Below, piece after piece: positions 43,301 to 51,252 of a DNA stretch of 64,000 bases (within the stretch, counting starts at the first letter, position 1; each line of letters opens with the position of its first letter). The notes below the pieces were generated by a model. That model was not told the DNA's origin. It saw nothing but the letters and a program-made list of their open reading frames with translations, and did not search any database. The DNA comes from Selenomonas sp. AB3002 (GTDB lineage Bacteria > Bacillota > Negativicutes > Selenomonadales > Selenomonadaceae). The position numbers and the translations under genes are program-made. The stretch spans positions 310,001 through 374,000 of the forward strand of contig NZ_JNIO01000008.1 in NCBI RefSeq assembly GCF_000702545.1. Reading direction: 5' to 3'.

Positions 43301-45101
43301 CTGCTATAGTTGTAGAAAGTTGGCAGGTGATGAAAGCATAGAGCCTTTCAAGGTAAGTGATATATGTGTAAAGCCTGATAAGCCTGTGTCAGAACCAATG
43401 GTCTCCATAATAATACCTACTAAGGACAAAGTTGATATCTTAAAGGACTGCGTAGAAAGCATTCTGGCAGTGACAGATTATCCTAATTACGAAATTATTA
43501 TTATAGATAACCGAAGTGAAGAACAGGAGACTAAAACATATTTTAAAGAATTGCGCAAAAGGAAAAATGTGCGCGTTTGTCGCTACGACCATCCATTCAA
43601 TCATTCTGGCATATGCAATTTTGGTGTAAAGAAATCTAAGGGAGACTGTTATCTCTTCCTTAACAATGATACCAAGATGATGGAGCCAGGGTGGCTGGCA
43701 AGCATGGTGAGGGAGTTGAATAGGGAAAAGGTAGGTATTGTAGGGGCGAAACTGCTGTATGGAAACGGCAAATTGCAGCATGGCGGAATCGGACTTCGTG
43801 GTGTAAGAATAGCCCATCATCCTGGCTTGGGGACCATGGGAGATCTTGCAGGATATTGTGGTGCTTTGAAGGTTACAAGACAATGCTCTGCAGTTACTGG
43901 AGCTTGCTTGCTTATGAGGCGCGAAGCTTTTGAGAATGTACAGGGCTGGGATGAAGATAACCTGCCGGAAAGCTTCAATGATGTAGATCTTTGCTTGAGA
44001 GCTAGAAAAAATGGCTGGAAGGTAGTTTTTGATGCTCATGCAGTTCTTTACCATTTGGAGTCAATTTCTAGAGGTCATTCTTGGAATAAACCCAGAGATA
44101 TAGCAAGGCAGGAGATGGAGAGAAAAGCACGTCATGTCATGCTGGATCGCCATGGCAGAGAACTTTTTAATGATCCATTTTATAACCCGAATTTGAGCTG
44201 GGATGAACCGACCTACAGAATAGCAAAATTTCCTGCAGTGTCGAAACCTTGGCGCCCTTGGATAGAGTTGGTATGTCCATTCCCGCTTGGAGAGATTTTG
44301 GTGGGAGTTCAGGCGGCCTGTCATGCTTACAGACAGGGAGTGAAATTGAGATTGCATGTGGCGGCAGAGTATCTGCCGTGGTTGTCAGATTTCCAGTTGC
44401 CATTCGCGGTACTTCCTTTGTTCATTGCTGTTCCTGCTGAGGGAAAGAGTGAGGCAGCTTATCGAAAGGCTTGTGAGCAGGTGGCTGCTCTGCCGGATTC
44501 ATCTGGCCTTGTTGTAGGAACTTGTCCCAAAGATTCTTTTGAAAGGGATCACAGGCTTAATATCGTTGAATATCTTCTGAGCCAGTTGCGACTTCCTATC
44601 GGTGAGAGGTTGGAGCGCTTTTTGCCTGAGGCCAAAGAGCTTGGCAAGGAGGTCAAAGAACTACTGTCTGGAAAGATTGCCTTGTTACAGGTGACAGGTG
44701 ATCAGAAGCAGTCAGATTTGCCACAAGAAGTGGCAGAGAAAATGGTGAATCTGTTGCACAAGACGGGATTCCGCGTGGTGCAGATTGGCATGAACGAGAC
44801 TGAATTGGCAAAGGGAGTTGATGCCTGCCTGTTTGAAGCGGGTACGGCAGGCTTCTGGTACACGGTATTTATGCAGGTGGATTTAATTGTCAGCGCTGAT
44901 TCCTGGACTGCACATCTGGCCACTGTGCTGGACATGCCTTTGATTGAAATATTTGGAGGAACTACGTCAGATGATTATTTTAGCAGACCGTTCTTTGAGA
45001 AAGGTACATCTGGCAGTTTGATTTTGGAGAATTTCATATTGAGTGAAAAAAGTATATGTGATTTTTGCCTCGGATTAGCAGGTTGTGCCAATAAAGTATG
45101 A
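40311..45101 (+). CDS. Giant multidomain glycosyltransferase with four apparent catalytic modules
   Basis: A 1596-residue protein. Modules in order: a fucosyltransferase-like region (about 200-560) with VVVRLDNKFASVG and LGVIIRGTDYR near 404, a motif like those of GT23/NodZ enzymes; a Rossmann-like unit (about 605-705) ending HGYVEGTDF; a Pro/Ala/Lys linker with a repeated PQPAAK motif (about 735-770); a first GT2 domain (about 798-1000; ISIIMPVYNP, DHDDI near 889); a second GT2 domain (about 1029-1300; VSIIIPTKDK, LNNDTK near 1117, FNDVDLCLR); and a GT9-like domain (1312-1596; ADSWTAHLATVLDMPLIEIFGG). It could add several sugars in sequence. Single frame, no internal stops. The start follows AGGAGCG. 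Module names are from motifs only. Confidence 0.78.
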   Translation: MIRIIGTNPQIEAMFAGKSTKKDGKGICVFCEKTGQVLEHGTKKQEVFKRFRSERSFSLSSSMFVEARDYFHAEVNHREDIVPVLDVEGNTAGYLYWTRNRLRDNSIYQGIPAVDFWEYDFEKYANDFVLDWADSYVFLQLEEYTYAIARHILSKFPEKSVYFLDPLAELAVWGKEQERVKVIGSFYDLPENCRHTSMQITTSEYNAYSDHAPESKNLVYNSINIMYSMLWGKSLSHPGKKHHDKVVVRLDNKFASVGLVDIIKIVMNFAYQAELQGYVPVADLTQPGCCQYWEPGINVWEELFRPLSDIRPEETEDCANLISARQEERGWLVSDWRSNPLWREADYRGLATGRWSSQPCLSDKTWKFVREHAPEQLKARIEIAAQNEVDKVKPVSCAADGQRILGVIIRGTDYRKEANAGNEKNANNASVEQMLGWCKDLMNTGGYDYLFLATEDEDYFQLFKDNFSGDKLLYVDQPRVHLDLSLGKRITTDVLFKDKKVAGLELAKLYLTALKCLVVCDDLISSMDNGTYRQVLRWNAGKYGLARIVKDGEALPVSVRKEPQKAVPAAPKAEAPKKEDAKKEALPSAAAPAAVLNSQALLSDRRRALWVEGNLAHLKKPELLRDGDFFIADNGSDCGSFLHGSPVCSPEVLRSMEDKPVVVLLLKDGSAARKRLLAHGYVEGTDFISSSDLQARTKTEEKATNSSEQKVAPLVSMAKEKISEPEKTPVLAPLKKPATKPQPAAKPQPAAKSQSAAKPQPTAPVKQNPYDEFLRNYGQVTELDRSDMAKDIASFANLPLISIIMPVYNPKEKFFRLALDSVLAQTYPRWELCMADDASSEPHVRKVIEEYRKKDARIKVVYRSENGHICKAENSALEMAIGEFTALMDHDDILQPEAIYCVAREINTSHGEVDMIYTDMDYIDGEGHRSNPRFGGDFDPIIFASWNNVAHLDVYRTSILKDMGGFRPGYEGSQDHDMTLRFLKHTKLERIHHIPHVCYSCRKLAGDESIEPFKVSDICVKPDKPVSEPMVSIIIPTKDKVDILKDCVESILAVTDYPNYEIIIIDNRSEEQETKTYFKELRKRKNVRVCRYDHPFNHSGICNFGVKKSKGDCYLFLNNDTKMMEPGWLASMVRELNREKVGIVGAKLLYGNGKLQHGGIGLRGVRIAHHPGLGTMGDLAGYCGALKVTRQCSAVTGACLLMRREAFENVQGWDEDNLPESFNDVDLCLRARKNGWKVVFDAHAVLYHLESISRGHSWNKPRDIARQEMERKARHVMLDRHGRELFNDPFYNPNLSWDEPTYRIAKFPAVSKPWRPWIELVCPFPLGEILVGVQAACHAYRQGVKLRLHVAAEYLPWLSDFQLPFAVLPLFIAVPAEGKSEAAYRKACEQVAALPDSSGLVVGTCPKDSFERDHRLNIVEYLLSQLRLPIGERLERFLPEAKELGKEVKELLSGKIALLQVTGDQKQSDLPQEVAEKMVNLLHKTGFRVVQIGMNETELAKGVDACLFEAGTAGFWYTVFMQVDLIVSADSWTAHLATVLDMPLIEIFGGTTSDDYFSRPFFEKGTSGSLILENFILSEKSICDFCLGLAGCANKV

Positions 45102-45151
45102 TTGATTTAAATAAATGTTATGTTATATAGGATTATACGGTGTGGTAAGGG

Positions 45152-45427
45152 GTGAAAGCTTTGCTATTAGGTGAAGAATTACTTGAAGTATTAGTAAGTA
45201 TGGAGTTGCTATCTGATAAGGATATAGCAAGGTTATATGCTCGGATTATAACTGGTAAAAATAGATTATCATGTGAAAGTTTGTTTAGAAAATTAATCAT
45301 ATTAAAACCAAATTCTTATGAGGCTAGAAGATGCTTGGCAGAATGTTTAATGCTGTCGTTAAAATTTAAAGAGGCTGCAAATGAATGGCAGAAAATAAAC
45401 CTTTCGAGGAGAATAATTGCGTTTTAG
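45152..45427 (+). CDS. Small TPR-like protein, probably truncated
   Basis: A 91-residue frame starting GTG 45152 (TTG 45161 possible), with AAGGGGTG upstream. The middle, SLFRKLIILKPNSYEARRCLAECLMLSLKFKEAANEWQKI, looks like two tetratricopeptide helices. The last residues run into sequence that in another frame resembles the end of an acetyltransferase, so the gene was probably fused to a relic and lost its own 3' part. AT-rich DNA begins here. It may be a fragment of the longer TPR proteins common in glycan loci. Confidence 0.4.
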   Translation: MKALLLGEELLEVLVSMELLSDKDIARLYARIITGKNRLSCESLFRKLIILKPNSYEARRCLAECLMLSLKFKEAANEWQKINLSRRIIAF

Positions 45428-45476
45428 CCTGTATTCCTGCCAGAATTGTAAAACGGGAGTGTAATTGGTCATTTTG
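45384..45476 (+). pseudogene. 3' relic of a hexapeptide-repeat acetyltransferase
   Basis: In this frame the translation contains ENNCVLACIPARIVKR, the characteristic C-terminal turn of CatB/WbbJ-type O-acetyltransferases (usually a V-A-G-x-P-A-K/R-I-I-K pattern). The catalytic coils are missing and the sequence overlaps the 3' end of the TPR-like frame. It indicates that an acetyltransferase gene was deleted here. Confidence 0.45.
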
Positions 45477-45498
45477 ATGCAGAGGAGTGCATAGAGAA

Positions 45499-47503
45499 AT
45501 GTTTTCAGCTGGGAGATATCTGTATTATAGGGGATTCTATATTGTTAAAAATGATGTAGTGTTGCCAAATTTTGATAGGTATAACATAGATGGTGAGTAT
45601 AGTCTTTTTGTACACTGTGAGCAAACGATAAAAGAAGTCAAAAATGATAAAATGAAATTATGGGTTATAGGAATATTTTACAACCTAGATGGATTTCAAT
45701 TAGAAGATGTAAAGCGATTTGAGGACTTAGAAGGGATTCTTTACAATACATGTGGGCGTTATATAATCGTAGTTTTATGTGATAAAGAGATAAGAATATA
45801 TGGCGATCCATCAAATTCAATGTCATATTGTTATTCCATAAAGAGTGATGTAGTGGCAAGTTCGTCAAAACTATGCGCCTTTTTATCAAATGATATGGAG
45901 AAGTCTGATATTGATAGGATTTATCAACAATTGGGACTAACTAAAGGGTTTGGATATATTACAAATGAAACATCTTACAAGGATGTTTTTTGGGGAATTC
46001 CTAATTTTTATTTAAATATGTTGCAGAAAAGATTAGTTAGATTTTTCCCGAATCATAAAAATCCTTTTATGGGATTGAGTATAGGCGAATGTGTTTTAGA
46101 AATACAAAAAAATATGCAAAAACAGATACACTTTTTAAAAAGTATTTGTAGTAATATAGTCATGGAGATTACAGGGGGGGGTTGATTCTAGATTTGCTCT
46201 AATTATGTGTAGTAAGTTTGCAAATCAAATAAGATTCTATACTTATGATATTAATGGTTTTTTTAAAGATGATATCACTTCAGTAAAACGGATTGTAGAT
46301 AGATACAAGTTGAACTACATAATGTATGATATTCCTACAAGTTCCTATGAAACATATAATAACTATTGGTGCTTTAGAGAAATCACTTGTATGAATAATG
46401 ATATACCACAACATATACCACAATTAGCCTATTTCTTAGCAGAAAAATTTCATGATAAAAATGCTATACGAATTTATTCAAGAATTTCTGAAATAGGTAG
46501 AGCGTATATACCTTCGTATGACTATATGGGAGATATGAGACTTGTTCATGCAGAATTGGTGCATGTTCAAAGAAAAAACAAGGATTTAATTGAAGCAATC
46601 TTATTAGATCAAAATGAGAGTTTATACAAAAAGGCTAGAGAATTTCTGTCCATACTTAACTATGATGATATAAAAAATCTTGGTTACGATGAATTGGATT
46701 TATTCTACAATGAGAGACGCATGGGGATGTGGAATGGGCAAACTTGTATCGATTTTGAAGCAGCTTTTATGAATAGTATTTCGTTGTATAATAATAGAAA
46801 AGTTATGGATATATTACAGTCTAGGCCGTTTGTAGAACGTGTGCAAAGCTGTATTTATAATATGGTGTTGGATTCTGATTCTGTGATTGGTGCAGATAAA
46901 AGGGAAAGGTTGCTTAAAAGGATAAAATTATTGATAGATAGAAGATTTTTGGACGACGCAATAATGTTACTTAATAGCAAAACTATGATGCAAGAGAAAC
47001 CTTTTATGGCATATAGAGAACTGGCAAGGTGTTATTATTGGAAGAAAGATTTCGAAAAGGCTGTACAGTTTATGGATGCGGCTATAAAGTTAAATCCTGT
47101 ATATAATCATAATCCATGGTTTGTGAGAGAGAAGTGCTGCTATTTGTATATGGGAGGTGAATATGAAAAATGTATAGAATATATTTTCTCAGTAAAGCGT
47201 GGTGCAGAGATGGATTATGTCATGTTGGCTAAATCGTACGCAAGATTGAATGATGAGAAGGCATATACATATGCAAAAAAATGCTTTGAAATAAATACTG
47301 ATAAACTGTTGCTTATACATGGATATCCAGAACAAGCAGAAATATGGAAAGACTTATTTGCAATAGTGTCAGCAAAAGAAAACGATGTAATGTTCTACAG
47401 GAAAAAATATGAAATTTATGTTAAGTCTAGAGGCATAAAGATGTACCCGTCATGGTATGGTGAAATGTTTGAGTTAAACAAGAAGGAAATGTTTATAAAA
47501 TAA
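45499..47503 (+). pseudogene. Asparagine-synthase-like protein split by a frameshift in a G8 tract
   Basis: Two frames (to 46185 and from 46205) join perfectly if one G is removed from the run at 46174-46181: the sequence then reads TGGVDSRFALIM, the PP-loop of asparagine synthetase-type amidotransferases. Before it lies a region with GRYIIVVLCDKEIRIYGDPS, like the N-terminal part of such proteins, but a class II glutaminase cysteine at position 2 is lacking. The second part (about 430 residues) ends in TPR-like repeats (AYRELARCYYWKKDFEKAVQFMDAAIKLNP). In the present phase translation stops right after the loop at 46183. It may be a phase-variable ON/OFF gene rather than a dead one. The likely role is ligase chemistry on a sugar or lipid. 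Confidence 0.75.
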
Positions 47504-47543
47504 TCATTTTTGCGAGGTGCTAATGTTATGAATAGGAGAATAA

Positions 47544-47902
47544 TTTGATGCAGCTTTCTCGTCACATTGCATAGAACATCAGGAAAATTTTATCCGTCAC
47601 CTTGACAATGTATCAAATATTCTGAATCCCCGGGGGCGTACTATCTCTGTATTCCAGACAAGAGGTATATTTTTGATCATTATAAACCAGTAACTACTTT
47701 TGGTGAATCGATAGATGAGTATATTGATTCCAGATTAAGTTTTAGAAAATATTTTAATATGATACTATCTGTTCATAATGACTGCAAACAACATTGGAAT
47801 GGATTACATGGAGATAGAAAACTTACGTCCAAAGATATTAAAGATTTATTTGAAAAGAGACAGATGTTGAATTCTCTGTGTCAGAATATTTTTCTCATGT
47901 GA
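47544..47902 (+). pseudogene. Truncated, frameshifted SAM-dependent methyltransferase
   Basis: The translated stretch reads FDAAFSSHCIEHQENFIRHL, then NILNP, and after a one-base slip at C4G5 (47628-47636) continues YYLCIPDKRYIFDHYKPVT. This is the central part of a class I methyltransferase of the type found in glycan loci (an SSH-x-IEH motif followed by GG-Y and IPDKR). The N-terminal SAM-binding half is missing and no ribosome binding site is seen. The frame ends at 47902, 22 bases before the next gene. It fills most of the gap between 47504 and 47923. Confidence 0.6.
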
Positions 47903-47923
47903 AATGAAAAAGGAGAGATGTAG

Positions 47924-49189
47924 TTGGTATCGGGGTTAGTTTCAATTATTATGCCAACTTATAATAGAGCAAGGATTATAAGTGATGCTATAAAATCTGT
48001 TTTATCGCAAGAGTATGGTGATTTTGAACTCATTATTGTAGATGATGGTTCAAAAGATAATACGGAATTAGTGGTGAGGCAGTTTAAAGATGAGCGAATT
48101 ATATATCATGCATATCATCCTAATCAAGGGGGGAATCATGCCAGAAATGTTGGATTGAGATTATCTAAAGGAGAATACATAGCTTTCCTAGATACAGATA
48201 ATAAATGGGAAAGCTCCTTTTTAACAAAACAGATTGAAACATTGAACAGGTTAAAGGCTGATTTTTGTTTTTGTAGATTAGCTATACATGAAGAACATAA
48301 AACGCAGATTGTCCCATCAGAAGCTAATGAATTATTCCATTCGGAAAGATTATTAGATAATGCAAAACTGGTGCGTGCAATGCTGGGGGGCAACCAGATA
48401 GATACTAATATTGCATGCATGAGACGTAGGTGTATTGATGAAAACCAAGGATTTAATGAAAAATTGAGACGATTGCAGGATTGGGAGTTTTTCTGCCGGG
48501 TAATATTGCCACAGAAATATAAAGTAGCATTTATACCAGAAGTGATGGTTCACAGCTTTATTCAAAAGGACAGCATAAGATATAAATATGATTTTATAGC
48601 AGGTTTTCTTTATGTGTTTGAGCTATGGATGGATTTATATAAAGCACATGATATGGTGGATGCTCAGTGTGAAAGAATTATCCGTCTTAGTATGGATTCC
48701 AAAAGAAAGATAGCCAGGCAGGATGCTTTGGTGGGGTTATTAAGACTGGTATCAGAGGATACTATTAAGCGTGCTATTAAGAAACTTAAACTGAAGTCAT
48801 ATAATCTTGAGAAAGCTAAAAAAATCGTATGCAATTCTGTATGCATTGGGCAATATCAATCTATTCTTAGTATTATCGAGGGTAAAAACTTGATTATTTA
48901 TACTGATGATGATTCTTTGCAATCAAAACTTCCAGCAGTAGATAAGATGTTTTTGAATCACGTAAACTTTATTGCGTGTGATGATATAGAAAATGTTAAA
49001 GGGGTGGAGAATGGTATACCAGTTATTCACTCGTCATATTTAGAGGAGGGAATTTCTAAAATGTTTATCATGATTTTAGGTAACTCAAACTTCGCACAAG
49101 AGAAACAGGCCAGCACCTATGTGCGGTGTAGAGCCATGACTCCTAGAAAGTCTGCCTCATGCACAGCGTTTCAAACACTTGTTCCATAA
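47924..49189 (+). pseudogene. Family 2 glycosyltransferase interrupted at its 3' end by an IS element
   Basis: The TTG start follows AAGGAGAG. Residues 1-230 are a GT-A domain: VSIIMPTYNRARIISDAIKSVL, VDDGSKDN, GGNHARNVGL and the FLDTDN DxD-like motif. The C-terminal part (about 300 onward) is another copy of the cluster's Rossmann-like accessory unit (NLIIYTDDDSLQSKL). At 49082 the gene enters an IS element and the frame runs on to 49189 in IS sequence. Rejoining 49082 to 50668 restores the ending GNYNEHKKYIESLGYVENVDF, so the intact protein would be about 416 residues. The catalytic domain is intact, so the truncated protein could still be active. Confidence 0.8.
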
Positions 49190-50661
49190 ATTCGGCAGAT
49201 TTTCCAAGAACAAATCGAGCATCATGTCCAGTTCCTTTTCCATAAAAAACGTCTTTCCCTTTACCGTAGCAATAAGTTCTTTCAAGAGCAACACCAAGGC
49301 ATCGAGATAACGCAGATCCTGCAATTCGTCATAAGCGAGATAGAATAGCTCACCTATGCTCCGTTTATCGACATTCCGGCGCTGCTCTAGTGACAACATC
49401 ATATACCTTGCAAATACAACGGATACATGTGATGTCATTGCATCATAAGACAGAGCGTGGCTTTCTTTCCCAAGTTTCAGGAATGACTTGCATATCTTGA
49501 AGAAAACCTCGATATTCCAGCGCTTTCCATAAGTCTGGATGATGTCTTCCTCAGACAAACAGGTATCTGTGGATACCAAGATTAGATAGTCCTTGGGGTT
49601 GCTTCTGTTCCTAACGAAAACGAGTTTGACTGGCAGAGTTTTTCCTTCCTTTACCACCGCCGCCTCTACTGAAAGCAGATACTTTGAGCAACCAGGACGC
49701 TTTTTAGACTGGCGAAAGATTGCCATTACACTCTTCATGCGTTCGTCATGAAGGAAATGACTGTTTTCAGACTTTTTTACCATAGCAATGGCATCGAAGC
49801 CGAGTTCCTTGACTTGAACAAGGGAAGACGGTGAACAGAACCAGGTGTCAAAAAGAACGTAGCGGGCTGGAATCTCCATAGATTTTGCCTCAGCCAAGAG
49901 CTTCTGCATAACAACGGTAGCCTTAGTCTGTGCCAGCTTGCGCTGTTTCCCGCCGTTGCTACGCGAGTCGATCTTATCCGAAGACTCCTGCAGCCGATTG
50001 ACACGATTGGCAGATGAAAGCAGACAGTGGCTGAGTGGCAGAAACGAATTCCCATCACTCCAGCCGAGAGTCAGCATGCGGAACCCCCGCGTATACTTGT
50101 GCTCGACGTGGTCAAACACCTTGGCAAGCAGCTCCACATTCTTGGAACGTGCCCTGCTTAACAAGGAGTCATCGATGATAAGCACGTTGCGCCGGTTTTC
50201 ATTGGTAAGAGGTACAATTTTTTGAATGATGGATTTACCAAGCTGCAGAGTGAATTTGCGCCAGTTGACACAACTGGAATTCATGAAACGGTAAAAGGTA
50301 TCTTTAGCAAAGGGAATAACAGATGAATCCATCTTTTCCTGCTGATAAAAGGACTTGTTGCGAAAGGCATTCTCGAACGCAACCTTAAACACATTGCTTA
50401 CAGAGAAACCGCGAACCTTATAGGCATTGCAGGCCTTGAGTATCTTGCCAACATGGAATTCTTCCAGGAAACAAGATATTTTTGAAGAAAGTTGTTCACC
50501 AAAGATATGATTCTGTGATACAATGTTCATGGCATAAGCCCTCCGTTTATGTTATGATTGCTGTCACTTTCATTATACAAAACGGAGAGAGCTTATGCTA
50601 TTTTTTTAGGAAATGGTACAAGTCGAATAATTTGGCAGTTTCACAACTGCGAAGTTTGAGT
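49083..50661. mobile_element. Complete IS4-family insertion sequence with target duplication
   Basis: The 1579-base element has terminal inverted repeats beginning ACTCAAACTTCGCA on both ends (14 identical bases, then partial identity to about 24). The flanks show a 6-base direct repeat, TAGGTA, at 49077-49082 and 50662-50667. It carries one transposase gene on the minus strand. It inserted into the GT2 gene, whose reading frame is restored by removing the element and one copy of the repeat. Confidence 0.93.
49157..50530 (-). CDS. IS4-family DDE transposase
   Basis: A 457-residue transposase. The first catalytic aspartate is in VLIIDDSLLSR, the second in YVLFDTWFCSP, and the glutamate lies in the IS4 signature Y-(2)-R-(3)-E-(6)-K, here YGKRWNIEVFFKICK. 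A beta-strand insertion between the second aspartate and the glutamate is present, as is usual for this family. The ATG at 50530 has GGAGGG eight bases upstream. The frame is intact, so the element may be active. It is oriented opposite to the gene it interrupts. Confidence 0.95.
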   Translation of the reverse strand: MNIVSQNHIFGEQLSSKISCFLEEFHVGKILKACNAYKVRGFSVSNVFKVAFENAFRNKSFYQQEKMDSSVIPFAKDTFYRFMNSSCVNWRKFTLQLGKSIIQKIVPLTNENRRNVLIIDDSLLSRARSKNVELLAKVFDHVEHKYTRGFRMLTLGWSDGNSFLPLSHCLLSSANRVNRLQESSDKIDSRSNGGKQRKLAQTKATVVMQKLLAEAKSMEIPARYVLFDTWFCSPSSLVQVKELGFDAIAMVKKSENSHFLHDERMKSVMAIFRQSKKRPGCSKYLLSVEAAVVKEGKTLPVKLVFVRNRSNPKDYLILVSTDTCLSEEDIIQTYGKRWNIEVFFKICKSFLKLGKESHALSYDAMTSHVSVVFARYMMLSLEQRRNVDKRSIGELFYLAYDELQDLRYLDALVLLLKELIATVKGKTFFMEKELDMMLDLFLENLPNLWNKCLKRCA

Positions 50662-50667
50662 TAGGTA

Positions 50668-50759
50668 ATTATAATGAACACAAAAAATACATTGAATCAT
50701 TAGGTTATGTTGAAAATGTTGATTTTATGGATTTAGGACAGATTATGAGTTGCAGGTAA
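50668..50759 (+). pseudogene. Detached 3' end of the IS-interrupted glycosyltransferase
   Basis: Read in phase with 47924-49082 it gives NYNEHKKYIESLGYVENVDF and a few more residues before TAA at 50757. The GYVENVDF turn matches GYIENVDF in the 531-residue repeat protein of the same cluster, confirming it as the end of an accessory domain. Confidence 0.8.
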
Positions 50760-50790
50760 AATACGAGCACTGGTGTTTTTTGGTAGGTGA

Positions 50791-51066
50791 ATGCTCTTGG
50801 CAAATACAGAATTCAAGTGGGAAAAAGGGAAGATAGGCAATACATCTATCGGTAGATGTTCTTATGGATATGAAGCTTTCTTGAAGCCCTTTGGATTTAA
50901 CTGTAAATCCATTGGTAGCTTTTGCTCTATTGCCAATGGAGTTTCAGTGCTTGATAATCATCCATTTATGGTGACAACTTCACCATTTCTTGATCTAGGG
51001 GCACCATTTAGTGATGGTGAGGCTGAGTTTTCCAAGTACTATTGTACATGTGAAACATCAAACTGA
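50791..51066 (+). pseudogene. 5' part of a CatB/WbbJ-type O-acetyltransferase
   Basis: A 91-residue frame with NTSIGRCSYGYEAF, FNCKSIGSFCSIANGVSVLDNHP, typical of the first left-handed helix coils of xenobiotic/virginiamycin-type acetyltransferases. The catalytic histidine would be that in DNHP. The expected second half (IGNDVWIG coils and the PAK-I-I end) is missing: the frame ends inside the 147-base direct repeat. It likely lost its 3' half through recombination at that repeat. A short ribosome binding site (GGTGAATG) precedes the start. It could also encode a non-functional short protein. Confidence 0.6.
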
Positions 51067-51179
51067 GATGGGTGATACTCATTTGCAAAAGCTTTTGCTA
51101 CAAATTGTGGGGGCACATTGAATATTGTGCCATGGCTCGAGGCTGGCAAATAAATGGCTTTGAGTTTTCTAATTTACAT
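51033..51179 (+). repeat. Direct repeat copy 1, upstream of the GT92 gene
   Basis: A stretch of about 147 bases starting CAAGTACTATTGTACATGTG and ending TTTTCTAATTTACAT is nearly identical to 53461-53606, differing by scattered substitutions and single-base indels. It overlaps the 3' end of the acetyltransferase fragment. It contains no intact frame but looks like decayed coding DNA. Confidence 0.85.
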
Positions 51180-51252
51180 AAATAATAGAGAGTGGGAACA
51201 TTTCATCGTAATAGAGTAAAGGGGAATGTGCTCTGAGGAGGTTTTAATAATT

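Noticed and set aside
34509-45101. A conventional Wzx/Wzy polymerase-flippase pair in the glycan locus
   Set aside because: No multi-membrane-spanning flippase or polymerase frame exists between 34 and 63 kb, so export genes must lie elsewhere.
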